In this document: in pieces, positions 1 to 5,304 of the stretch
Layout: each line of letters opens with the position of its first letter
How positions within the stretch are numbered: the first letter of the stretch is position 1
Assembly: GCA_903913345.1 (NCBI GenBank)
Contig: CAIWLA010000729.1
Coordinates: forward strand, 1 to 5,304
Source: an uncultured Magnetococcales bacterium
GTDB lineage: Bacteria > Pseudomonadota > Magnetococcia > Magnetococcales > Magnetaquicoccaceae
Reading direction: 5' to 3'
Length of the DNA stretch: 5,304 bases
Position numbers and translations under genes: made by a program
The notes under the pieces: generated by a model
The model's database searches: none
What the model was told of the DNA's origin: nothing
What the model saw: the letters and a program-made list of their open reading frames with translations, nothing else

Positions 1-405
1 ATCTTCGTTCCCTGGATCGGGACGGTGGACAATGCGTGGTTCATCCCATCCGTAAGAGACCGGCAGGAGATAGACCTGTCTTTGGGTGGGAAAATCGGAG
101 CGCATGATCAGGATGCACAGTTGGTGTTGCGGACAGCGCACCGGTCCACCGTCACACTCCAACAACCCCTCATGCATCAGGTAGAGACGCACCAGGAGAG
201 GCTTGTTTTCCACCTCCTGGAGCAGCTCGATTTCTGCCATTTTCATCAACAGTTCGTTGGTGCGACCCGACTCCAGGGCAGACCGTTCGGACCAAACCGG
301 CGCGGCGCACCACAAGAAGGCCAGCAGCAGCACCCCGGAACACAGGCCTTTGTGCAGGGCAGAAATCCGCCGAGAGGGTCGGCGGACAGGTTGCGCTTGG
401 CTCAT
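1..405 (-). CDS. Small exported protein, third tandem paralog (partial; continues past the left edge)
   Basis: No named family is recognised. The open frame starts at ATG 405-403 and stays open for 135 codons to the window edge, so the C-terminus is missing. The N-terminus has an arginine-rich n-region (residues 8-13), a hydrophobic core at about 21-37 (CSGVLLLAFLWCAAPVW) and a possible signal peptidase I site near residue 39, so export to the periplasm is predicted. The mature part repeats the pattern of the two genes before it: LYLMHEG, then a cysteine pair (C84, C91), then VYLLPVSYGWDEPRIVHR at 111-128. It has a third cysteine, C97, that the others lack. The start ATG overlaps the previous gene's TGA (ATGA), and a GAGG lies 10 nt upstream, which points to translational coupling. 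The function is unknown. By context it may be a duplicated immunity protein for the peptidase-domain protein further upstream. Confidence 0.85.
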   Translation of the reverse strand, partial: MSQAQPVRRPSRRISALHKGLCSGVLLLAFLWCAAPVWSERSALESGRTNELLMKMAEIELLQEVENKPLLVRLYLMHEGLLECDGGPVRCPQHQLCILIMRSDFPTQRQVYLLPVSYGWDEPRIVHRPDPGNED

Positions 406-929
406 TGCAGATAAGCCTCATGCAGGTTGACAAACAGGGTTCTCTCTTTGAAGCGATCTTTATGTGCCACCCACCCCATCTCGTCTTGCCTCTCGCTGAC
501 TTCTTTGACCGTGATTTCGATAAAATCATCGGGGCGCGTGGCATCGGTACGCCGCACAATGTCCGGGAAATTCCAGCCGATGGCGAGTGGTGTCAGATAG
601 ACCTTGCGCACGGGATGTTCGCCAGTGGTCGCCAGGCCGATGGCAAGCCTTTCAAACTGGCACGTACTCTGCGGATCGTAAACGCACGGCAACTCTCCTG
701 TAGTCATCCGGTACACCCGTATTCGGGTATTGTGCGCCTCCTGCTCCAGGAGCAGCCATGCGGAGGTCAACGTGTGGACACCATATGCGCCATCCAATGC
801 GGGTATCGGGGTGTTTCCCGGAGAGGCCGGTTGCGCATGAAACCCAACGACCAACCACAGAGTCAGGGCAAGCCATTGTTTGTTCTTCCTCTCTCCCATG
901 CGGCATCGCAGACGCGTGATCCTCTCCAT
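402..929 (-). CDS. Small exported protein, second tandem paralog
   Basis: A protein of about 175 residues of unrecognised family. A hydrophobic stretch (LALTLWLVVGFHA, about residues 20-32) after a basic region looks like a signal peptide, with cleavage likely around residues 32-36. The mature domain shares its pattern with both neighbours: VYRMTTGELPC, a second cysteine eight residues on (C82, C90), then VYLTPLAIGWNFPDIVRR at 110-127. It ends in HEAYLQ, matching the HETYMQ end of the preceding paralog. The start is uncertain. ATG 929 is one nucleotide after the upstream TGA and suits termination-reinitiation. ATG 899 would give a shorter, cleaner signal peptide but has no Shine-Dalgarno. ATG 950 has GGAGGA only 2 nt before it and overlaps the previous gene. 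A longer in-frame extension to 1190 is only a shadow of the upstream gene. The stop overlaps the next gene's ATG. The role is inferred from context only. Confidence 0.85.
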   Translation of the reverse strand: MERITRLRCRMGERKNKQWLALTLWLVVGFHAQPASPGNTPIPALDGAYGVHTLTSAWLLLEQEAHNTRIRVYRMTTGELPCVYDPQSTCQFERLAIGLATTGEHPVRKVYLTPLAIGWNFPDIVRRTDATRPDDFIEITVKEVSERQDEMGWVAHKDRFKERTLFVNLHEAYLQ

Positions 930-930
930 A

Positions 931-1389
931 TCACTGCATATACGTCTCATGTTCCTCCACATAGATCCGTCTTGTTCGGGTATCAAACCGGCGCGTACCG
1001 GGATCGGCACCAATAATCTCCTCCTGAACCTCGATGATCGTAAAGCCAATCTGCTCATGTCTGAGACGTACCACTTTTGGATCTTTCCACCCGAAAGCGG
1101 CAGGCGAGAGATAGCCATTCCTGAGCAGGTCAGGAATAATGGTGCTGATGAATAACCTCTGGCGCGGGCAGCTTTCTGGCGTACCCTCACATGTCAGCGG
1201 ACCTTCCGATATTCGATACATTTTCGCGATCCCTATGTGGTGCCATTCGAGGATTTGTTCGGAACGGGTCAAAAAATCGACCAGCAACGTGTCATCCACC
1301 GGCTCCAACGGAACCCTCTCCGAGTCAGCCAGTGCCGTGGAGCATTCGACCAGCAACAGCAAGGCAAGGGTAATCCAAAACCTGTTCAT
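931..1389 (-). CDS. Small exported protein, first tandem paralog
   Basis: A 152-residue protein of unrecognised family. It begins with a typical signal peptide (MNRFWITLALLLLVECSTALA), with a signal peptidase I site after A21 (ALA|DS). C16 lies inside the signal sequence in a poor lipobox context (LVEC), so a lipoprotein is less likely. The mature part contains a cysteine pair (C67, C74) and the shared motif YLSPAAFGWKDPKVVRL (93-109), and it ends in HETYMQ. The two cysteines probably form a periplasmic disulphide. ATG 1389 has AGGA 7 nt upstream, the best ribosome binding site of the three paralogs, so this is the likely entry point for the tandem set. It follows the peptidase-domain gene by 148 nt on the same strand. 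A periplasmic inhibitor or immunity role is an inference from that position and from the duplication. Confidence 0.88.
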   Translation of the reverse strand: MNRFWITLALLLLVECSTALADSERVPLEPVDDTLLVDFLTRSEQILEWHHIGIAKMYRISEGPLTCEGTPESCPRQRLFISTIIPDLLRNGYLSPAAFGWKDPKVVRLRHEQIGFTIIEVQEEIIGADPGTRRFDTRTRRIYVEEHETYMQ

Positions 1390-1537
1390 GACTTATTCCT
1401 GGTGAGGTGGTCAATCGTGTTGGATAACGTCATCATTGCATAGCCATGGCCCAACGGTTGCGAGACACTGTTTGATGACTGGTTTATCCAGCCAGTTACT
1501 GGGTTGTTTGGTGTTTTACGAAACGACCCTGAAGGCA

Positions 1538-2539
1538 CTATCGAGTGGCCCCAGTACCCACATGAATATGATCCATGTGTGTAACTTTCTGCTTTTCATC
1601 AATATATCGTTCAATTGTGTTCGGATCGGTATTGTCCTGTCTTTCCGGACCAAAGTTTTGGGTCACCGCATCTTCCCTGGAGAACGCATCCTGTAGTGCT
1701 TTGATAGCGGTCATGTCTCCTCCATCCCGAACGTGCTCGCCATCGATGCGATTGATATCAACCGCTTCCCCGTTATAGTGCATGCTCCCTCTGCTACCGG
1801 CTCTGGCTGTACTGCTGATGTTGAGATCCTTTCCCGTTTCTTTTGCGACCCTTTCAACAACATCAGCCAACTTTTTGTTTACGTTGTTCTTGATGCCTGG
1901 GTCGAAGGTGATTTTCGGCTTGCCTTCACCGTTTGGATGCGTATTCAGAGGTCTGCAATTGTCGCATCTTGGCTTTTTATCCGCTTTTGTTGGAGATTCT
2001 GTCTCCGGTGGGGGGGCGTCCTCCCTGTCCGGTTTTCCCTTGCCTCTTCCTGCACCCCCACCGCCACCAACGCCCTCACAGTGGACATAGCGGCCCATCG
2101 TTCCTTCTCTTGTCCAGCATTGGAGAGATTCGCTGAAACGGATGGACTCTTCAAAATCCTTCTTTTCCAGAAAAGCGATCTCATGCGGGTCCATCCGGAA
2201 AAAGCTCAACCCAGGAAAATACGCCGTCCCAAAAAACTGGGTCAGGAGGTCACCATCAGCGGATTGGAGAAAGATCCGGTTGGCATCCATGGGTACGATG
2301 GTAACGCCTTGCAGCAGGGTTCGCAACACCTTTTTTTGCTTTTGGCTGTCTCCCACATGCTCATGGTTCAAGGCGCGAATGGAGAGAATGTCACGGGCAT
2401 CTTTGGCTATTTCGCGGATCAACCCCTCTCCATGGGGCTGTATACCGATGATCCGAATATCCATCAAAAGACCAAAAGAGTTGTTGGTGGAGACCTTCAG
2501 GGTTCCACCCTGATTTTTGAGACTGTTGGGTCGTTGCAT
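1538..2539 (-). CDS. Putative zinc DD-peptidase-like (M15-type) protein with a novel N-terminal domain; candidate antibacterial effector
   Basis: A 333-residue protein. The N-terminal region (about 15-155) is mixed alpha/beta by appearance and not recognised. A glycine-rich run (about 157-168) and a charged, proline-rich linker with a CxxC pair (C192, C195) separate it from the C-terminal domain (about 215-333). That domain carries the M15/Hedgehog-type ligand pattern: SMHYNGEAVDI with H254-x6-D261, then HMDHIHV near the end with D323, H324 and H326. In this superfamily these residues bind zinc and the enzyme cuts D-amino-acid bonds in peptidoglycan. The protein has no signal peptide or membrane helix, so reaching its substrate would need a secretion machine or lysis. 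ATG 2539 is preferred over ATG 2548 because GAGGA sits 9 nt before the former but touches the latter. Three exported paralogs follow on the same strand. Part of the 3' end is markedly AT-richer than sodB. A housekeeping hydrolase remains possible; the effector role is inference. Confidence 0.82.
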   Translation of the reverse strand: MQRPNSLKNQGGTLKVSTNNSFGLLMDIRIIGIQPHGEGLIREIAKDARDILSIRALNHEHVGDSQKQKKVLRTLLQGVTIVPMDANRIFLQSADGDLLTQFFGTAYFPGLSFFRMDPHEIAFLEKKDFEESIRFSESLQCWTREGTMGRYVHCEGVGGGGGAGRGKGKPDREDAPPPETESPTKADKKPRCDNCRPLNTHPNGEGKPKITFDPGIKNNVNKKLADVVERVAKETGKDLNISSTARAGSRGSMHYNGEAVDINRIDGEHVRDGGDMTAIKALQDAFSREDAVTQNFGPERQDNTDPNTIERYIDEKQKVTHMDHIHVGTGATR

Positions 2540-2642
2540 GGCCGTCATTCCTCAGAAATCGGTTTGTCATGAGGAACAGTGTGTGCTGAACGGAGAATGG
2601 GGCCAACGAGAACGGTTTCAGCCCAGATGAGCGAAAAACGAT

Positions 2643-2698
2643 TGCGGGGGTCCGGGGGCCGTCACGGCCCCCGGTGGGGGTTTGGGGCAAAGCCCCCA
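2643..2698. repeat. GC-rich intergenic palindromic element, possible terminator of prx-sodB
   Basis: A perfect interrupted palindrome with 11-nt arms, CCGGGGGCCGT (2652-2662) and ACGGCCCCCGG (2664-2674), sits around one central base. It is followed by a second hairpin, GGGGGTTT (2676-2683) against AAAGCCCCC (2689-2697), with a five-base loop and one bulged G. The element begins about 9 nt past the sodB stop codon. It has no U-tract in either direction, so it is not a classical intrinsic terminator, but transcripts from sodB would fold strongly here. Similar GGGGGCTTTGCCCC-type blocks occur as dispersed intergenic repeats in many GC-rich proteobacteria (from memory). Whether it is repeated in this genome cannot be seen from one copy. 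Confidence 0.6.
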
Positions 2699-2706
2699 TG
2701 ATCCTG

Positions 2707-3288
2707 TTATTCCTCGTACAGTTTGGAAACAAAGTCCCAGTTGACCAGATTCCAGAAGGCGGCCACGTAGGCGGGGCGGGCGTTCCGATAGTCAATGTAA
2801 TAGGCGTGTTCCCAGACATCGCAGGTGAGCAGGGGTTTTTTCCCGTCCACGGCGGGGGTGCCGGCGTTGCTGGTGCTCATCAAGGCCAGGGAACCATCGC
2901 CGTTTTTGACCAGCCAGCCCCAGCCGGAGCCAAAGGTGGTGACGGCGGTGGCGGTGAACTTTTCCTTGAACTGGGCAAAGGAGCCGAAGGTATCGTGGAT
3001 GGCGGCGGCCAGGGCACCACTCGGCTCACCCCCCCCCTGGGGCGAGAGACAGTGCCAGTAAAAGGTGTGATTCCATACCTGGGCGGCATTGTTGAACAGA
3101 CCACCCGTGGCATTGAGGACAATCTCTTCCAGCGACATCTGCTCAAACCGGGTGCCGGGAATGAGATTGTTCAGGTTGGTCACATAGGTATTGTGATGCT
3201 TGCCATGATGATATTCCAGGGTCTCCTGGGAAATGTGCGGTGCCAGGGCACCCGTCTCATACGGCAGGGGCGGCAGCGAAAAAGCCAT
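2707..3288 (-). CDS. sodB: Iron superoxide dismutase
   Basis: The enzyme converts two superoxide ions to oxygen and hydrogen peroxide in the cytoplasm. The 193-residue length equals E. coli SodB, and the sequence aligns with it throughout from memory. Metal ligands are visible: H27 in EYHHGKHH, H74 in QVWNHTFYW, and D157 and H161 in [17 protein letters not shown]70 in NNAAQVWNH is the active-site glutamine placed as in iron enzymes; manganese enzymes usually take it from the position after FGSGW instead. No signal peptide is present. ATG 3288 is chosen because AGGAG lies 7 nt upstream and the protein then begins [10 protein letters not shown] like the family. It lies 38 nt downstream of the peroxiredoxin gene with no obvious promoter between, so the two probably form an operon. 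A palindromic element follows the stop. Confidence 0.97.
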   Translation of the reverse strand: MAFSLPPLPYETGALAPHISQETLEYHHGKHHNTYVTNLNNLIPGTRFEQMSLEEIVLNATGGLFNNAAQVWNHTFYWHCLSPQGGGEPSGALAAAIHDTFGSFAQFKEKFTATAVTTFGSGWGWLVKNGDGSLALMSTSNAGTPAVDGKKPLLTCDVWEHAYYIDYRNARPAYVAAFWNLVNWDFVSKLYEE

Positions 3289-3326
3289 GATCCATCTCCT
3301 TGAAATGGTGAGGATTGAAAACCGGA

Positions 3327-3926
3327 TTACAGAGATTCGGCGTGGGCGGCCAAATATTTTGCAACCCCTTCGGTCGAACCTTTCATGCCCGGCTTGGTCC
3401 GGTTCCAACCGGCGGGACAGACCTCGCCATGCTCGGTGTGAAATTGCAGGGCATCCACCATGCGCAACATTTCATCAATGTCGCGCCCCAACGGCAGATC
3501 ATTGACCACCTGATGGCGGACAATCCCCTCCTGATCAATCAGAAAGGAGCCGCGCAACGCGATGCCCGGACCGGTGAGCAGATCATAATCCGTGGTAATC
3601 TTTTTGGAAATGTCCGCCACCATGGGATAACGGAGATTGCCCACACCGCCGTTGTTGATCGGCGTGTTTTTCCAGGCCAGGTGGGTGAAATGGGAGTCAA
3701 TCGAAACCCCGATCACCTCCACCCCGCGCGTCTTGAACTCTTGCAGACGATGATCAAAGGCAATCAGCTCCGAGGGGCAGACAAACGTGAAATCCAGGGG
3801 ATAGAAAAAAAGGACGACATACTTGCCCCGATAGTCGGAAAGGCGAAAATCGGCCTTGATGCTGTTGTCGGGCATGACCGCGTTGGCGGTAAAATCGGGG
3901 GCTGGCTTGGTCACCAGAACGCTCAT
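3327..3926 (-). CDS. Typical 2-Cys peroxiredoxin (Prx1/AhpC group)
   Basis: A thiol peroxidase that reduces hydrogen peroxide and organic hydroperoxides in the cytoplasm. The 199-residue protein has the universal PxxxTxxC motif (P43, T47, peroxidatic C50 in FTFVCPSE), the conserved R125 that activates it, and the resolving C170 in GEVCPAGW near the C-terminus, which forms a disulphide with C50 of the partner subunit. It carries GGVG at 93-96 in place of GGLG, and its C-terminal helix lacks the YF pair (KYLAAH), so it is probably of the less easily over-oxidised kind. ATG 3926 is chosen because GGAGA lies 7-9 nt upstream and the family starts here; the upstream ATG at 3977 would add 17 unlikely residues. 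It is the first gene of a unit with sodB and diverges from an XRE-cupin regulator. The reductant (AhpF, or thioredoxin) is not in the window. Confidence 0.95.
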   Translation of the reverse strand: MSVLVTKPAPDFTANAVMPDNSIKADFRLSDYRGKYVVLFFYPLDFTFVCPSELIAFDHRLQEFKTRGVEVIGVSIDSHFTHLAWKNTPINNGGVGNLRYPMVADISKKITTDYDLLTGPGIALRGSFLIDQEGIVRHQVVNDLPLGRDIDEMLRMVDALQFHTEHGEVCPAGWNRTKPGMKGSTEGVAKYLAAHAESL

Positions 3927-4000
3927 GATATTTCTCCAGGGTTTGAATGGATTTGAAGAGGGGAATGGCCAGACCATGGAACAGAATCGAGCCTCGCGTC

Positions 4001-4030
4001 AATATGATCTGAATGAACCCTTTCCGTCAA
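4001..4030 (-). promoter_or_regulatory. Candidate sigma-70 promoter for the peroxiredoxin-sodB operon
   Basis: On the minus strand, TTGACG (4030-4025, five of six bases of the -35 consensus) is separated by 18 bp from CATATT (4006-4001, four of six of the -10 consensus). It would start transcription about 70 nt upstream of the peroxiredoxin ATG. It overlaps a candidate promoter for the divergent regulator, so one bound protein could affect both. This is motif matching only. Confidence 0.45.
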
Positions 4031-4049
4031 GAAAAAAAAATGCTATACC
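4021..4049 (+). promoter_or_regulatory. Weak candidate promoter for the XRE-cupin regulator
   Basis: TTTCCG (4021-4026) and TATACC (4044-4049) are 17 bp apart, with a run of nine A residues in the spacer. The -35 match is poor (three of six) and the -10 match is four of six. The position, back to back with the peroxiredoxin promoter and about 60 nt before the TTG start, is what makes it worth listing. Confidence 0.3.
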
Positions 4050-4099
4050 AACAATTCTGTTTTTATTTCATCAAACATCGGCCGCATGGGTGTGATTTC

Positions 4100-4115
4100 A
4101 GGGGGTGAACGATTG
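4100..4115 (+). promoter_or_regulatory. Strong ribosome binding site pointing to a TTG start
   Basis: AGGGGGTGA (4100-4108) matches the ideal AGGAGGTGA at eight of nine bases and ends four bases before TTG 4113, a good spacing. The in-frame ATG at 4086 and GTG at 4092 have no Shine-Dalgarno in front of them, so this site decides the start of the regulator. Confidence 0.65.
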
Positions 4116-4676
4116 ATCAGCAATCTGGTGGGAACCCGTATTCGGGCCATTCGGGGGCAGCGGAAGAAGACCCAGCAGCAATTGGCGGAGATGGCCGGGA
4201 TTCCTCGGGCCACGCTGGCCACGGTGGAACGGGATGATGCCAATCCCAGTCTGGCGGTGGTCTTCAAGGTTGCCACGGCGTTGGGGATGACCATTGACGA
4301 GCTGGTGGAATCGGACCACCGGCGGATTCGACATGTCCCGGCCAACGTGATGCGACGGGTGATCTCCGGGGATGAGGACTATCGGGCGGTGACGGTCTCA
4401 CCGCCGGGATCCTTTCACTTTACCCAGCTGGTCTTTTTTTTGCGCAGTCAGGGTATCTATCCTGGTGTGCCCCATCCACCGGGGAGTGAAGAGTACCTGC
4501 ATGTGTTGCAGGGGGAAGTGGAATTGGATGTGGCGGGGGAACATCTGCTGCTGAAAGCGGGGGAGACGGCGGCCTTTCATGGCAACGTGCGCCACACCTA
4601 TCGCAACCCCGGTCCGGGGGAGAGTTGGGCGGTGGTCACCATTCTGGAGGGGGTTGGCAAAGATAATTTGGAATAA
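4113..4676 (+). CDS. XRE-family HTH transcriptional regulator with C-terminal cupin domain
   Basis: A predicted DNA-binding regulator of 187 residues from the TTG start (196 if ATG 4086 is used). Residues 7-64 form an XRE helix-turn-helix: RKKTQQQLAEMAGIPRATLATVERDDANPSL, then a final helix ending GMTIDELV. Residues about 105-180 form a cupin barrel that probably senses a small ligand or metal. Its first motif (GVPHPPGSEEYLHVLQGE) has one of the two usual HxH histidines replaced (H121-P-P). E127 and the second-motif H161 and N165 (FHGNVRHTYRNP) are kept, so metal binding may be altered. Relatives such as SutR- and PuuR-type regulators control metabolism or stress genes, often next to themselves. 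The gene diverges from the peroxiredoxin-sodB operon, making that unit the first candidate target, which is inference. Its stop lies 14 nt before the tRNA promoter. Confidence 0.92.
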   Translation: MISNLVGTRIRAIRGQRKKTQQQLAEMAGIPRATLATVERDDANPSLAVVFKVATALGMTIDELVESDHRRIRHVPANVMRRVISGDEDYRAVTVSPPGSFHFTQLVFFLRSQGIYPGVPHPPGSEEYLHVLQGEVELDVAGEHLLLKAGETAAFHGNVRHTYRNPGPGESWAVVTILEGVGKDNLE

Positions 4677-4690
4677 AGTTGCAGAATCTC

Positions 4691-4719
4691 TTGACAGGGG
4701 GGAGAACAACAGGTAAGAC
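4691..4719 (+). promoter_or_regulatory. Promoter of the tRNA-tuf operon
   Basis: A perfect TTGACA (-35, 4691-4696) is followed after 17 bp by TAAGAC (4714-4719), a weak -10. Directly after comes a GC-rich stretch, AGCGGGC, where the discriminator would be. GC-rich discriminators are typical of stable-RNA promoters under growth-rate and stringent (ppGpp) control. The predicted start is about 20 nt before the mature tRNA-Tyr end. Confidence 0.7.
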
Positions 4720-4745
4720 TAGCGGGCTTTGAGGGCATCCTGTGC

Positions 4746-4830
<85 letters not shown>

Positions 4831-4903
4831 CTTTGCCAAGGGCTTGGTATCTTGTGCATTAAGTTTGGTGCTTGGGTTTTTTTGCGCCCACTGGCCGGGT
4901 TTG

Positions 4904-4977
4904 GCGGGTGTAGTTCAGTGGCAGAACGTCAGCCTTCCAAGCTGATCATGGGGGTTCGATTCCCCCCACCCGCTCCA
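4904..4977 (+). tRNA. tRNA-Gly (anticodon TCC)
   Basis: The acceptor stem GCGGGTG (4904-4910) pairs with CACCCGC (4967-4973), followed by T73 and an encoded CCA. The anticodon stem TCAGC/GCTGA (4929-4933/4941-4945) holds CTTCCAA, with TCC at 4936-4938. It reads the glycine codons GGA and GGG. It lies 73 nt after tRNA-Tyr, in the place of glyT in the E. coli operon. Confidence 0.97.
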
Positions 4978-5072
4978 GATGGATTGGTTCGATGCGCGAT
5001 GGGCGTCCCCCCGGTGGCCAAGTGGGTCCGATGGTGGTCGTGTCGCGTGTCGTGCAGGGTGGATTGCGTTTT

Positions 5073-5148
5073 GCCCATGTAGCTCAGTCGGCAGAGCACT
5101 TCCTTGGTAAGGAAGAGGTCAACGGTTCGAATCCGTTCATGGGCTCCA
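5073..5148 (+). tRNA. tRNA-Thr (anticodon GGT)
   Basis: The acceptor stem GCCCATG (5073-5079) pairs with CATGGGC (5138-5144), followed by T73 and an encoded CCA. The anticodon stem CTTCC/GGAAG (5099-5103/5111-5115) holds TTGGTAA, with GGT at 5106-5108. It reads the threonine codons ACU and ACC. It sits 84 nt before tuf, as thrT does before tufB in E. coli. A short T run follows the CCA, but no stem precedes it other than the tRNA itself. Confidence 0.97.
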
Positions 5149-5232
5149 ATTTTTTAGTCAGTCACTTGGTCATTAAAAGAGTCTGTTCGCGACCCATAGA
5201 CCCCACTGCAACCTCACTGGGAGGAGACTGGA

Positions 5233-5304
5233 ATGGCAAAGGCCAAATTCGAACGTAACAAGCCTCACGTAAATATCGGTACCATCGGTCACGTGGACCA
5301 TGGC
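5233..5304 (+). CDS. tuf: Elongation factor Tu, N-terminal 24 residues (partial; continues past the right edge)
   Basis: The frame reads [20 protein letters not shown] followed by VDHG, the highly conserved start of EF-Tu. The end of this stretch is the beginning of the GTPase P-loop (G1 box, GHVDHGKT). EF-Tu with GTP carries aminoacyl-tRNAs to the ribosome A site in the cytoplasm. ATG 5233 follows GGGAGGAG (5219-5226) with a 6-nt spacer, a strong ribosome binding site suited to a very abundant protein. The tRNA genes just upstream are probably transcribed with it, as in the tufB operon. The other 94% or so of the gene lies outside the window. Confidence 0.97.
   Translation, partial: MAKAKFERNKPHVNIGTIGHVDHG

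Noticed and set aside
1733..2572. A 279-residue plus-strand open frame opposite the peptidase-domain gene.
   Set aside because: It has no good ribosome binding site or recognisable domain. The opposite strand has a coherent protein with zinc-ligand motifs and a Shine-Dalgarno.
2540..2642. Search for a promoter in front of the peptidase-domain gene.
   Set aside because: Only weak matches were seen (for example TTGGCC with a poor -10), so none was annotated; read-through from sodB remains possible.
2674..3303. A 209-residue glycine-rich plus-strand open frame.
   Set aside because: It is the complement of sodB and the GC-rich repeat. Its glycine content mirrors GC-rich codons, and sodB is certain.
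4990..5035. A segment (GGTGGCCAAGTGGGTCCGATGG) resembling the D arm of a class II tRNA, between tRNA-Gly and tRNA-Thr.
   Set aside because: No matching acceptor stem, anticodon arm or T arm follows, so a tRNA or clear tRNA remnant cannot be supported.
5149..5218. Search for a separate tuf promoter or a terminator after tRNA-Thr.
   Set aside because: A T run follows the tRNA but there is no additional stem, and no convincing -35/-10 pair at proper spacing was found.

Overview
The window looks like chromosomal DNA from a proteobacterium of moderate to high G+C. At the right edge, tRNA-Tyr(GTA), tRNA-Gly(TCC), tRNA-Thr(GGT) and the start of tuf (EF-Tu) follow the order of the Escherichia coli tyrU-glyT-thrT-tufB unit. 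The iron superoxide dismutase is also very close to the E. coli SodB type. A narrower placement cannot be shown from the sequence. The GC-rich intergenic repeat near 2643-2698 and the general style would fit a magnetotactic or other environmental proteobacterium, but that is a guess.

Layout: (1) Positions 1-2539, all on the minus strand and read right to left. First comes a protein of about 333 residues with a C-terminal zinc DD-peptidase-like (M15-type) domain and no signal peptide. It is followed by three tandem genes for small exported proteins that are clearly paralogous to each other; the last runs off the left edge. The three are tightly packed (1-nt gap, then an ATGA overlap). (2) Positions 2643-2698 hold a strongly palindromic GC-rich element just past the end of sodB. 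(3) Positions 2707-3926, minus strand, are a two-gene oxidative-stress operon: a 2-Cys peroxiredoxin followed 38 nt later by Fe-superoxide dismutase. (4) Divergent from it, on the plus strand, is an XRE-family helix-turn-helix regulator with a C-terminal cupin domain; its best start is a TTG codon with a near-consensus ribosome binding site. The shared intergenic region holds back-to-back candidate promoters. (5) Positions 4691-5304, plus strand, are the tRNA-Tyr, tRNA-Gly, tRNA-Thr, tuf unit, with a TTGACA promoter and a GC-rich discriminator.

How the parts may work together: SodB turns superoxide into hydrogen peroxide, which the peroxiredoxin removes, and the cupin regulator is a plausible but unproven controller of both. 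The most interesting part is the left end. A predicted peptidoglycan-cleaving enzyme without a signal peptide lies directly upstream of three duplicated, disulphide-prone, exported small proteins. That is the layout expected of an antibacterial effector with a family of periplasmic immunity proteins. The immunity role is inference; the paralogy, the signal peptides and the zinc-ligand motif are visible in the sequence.
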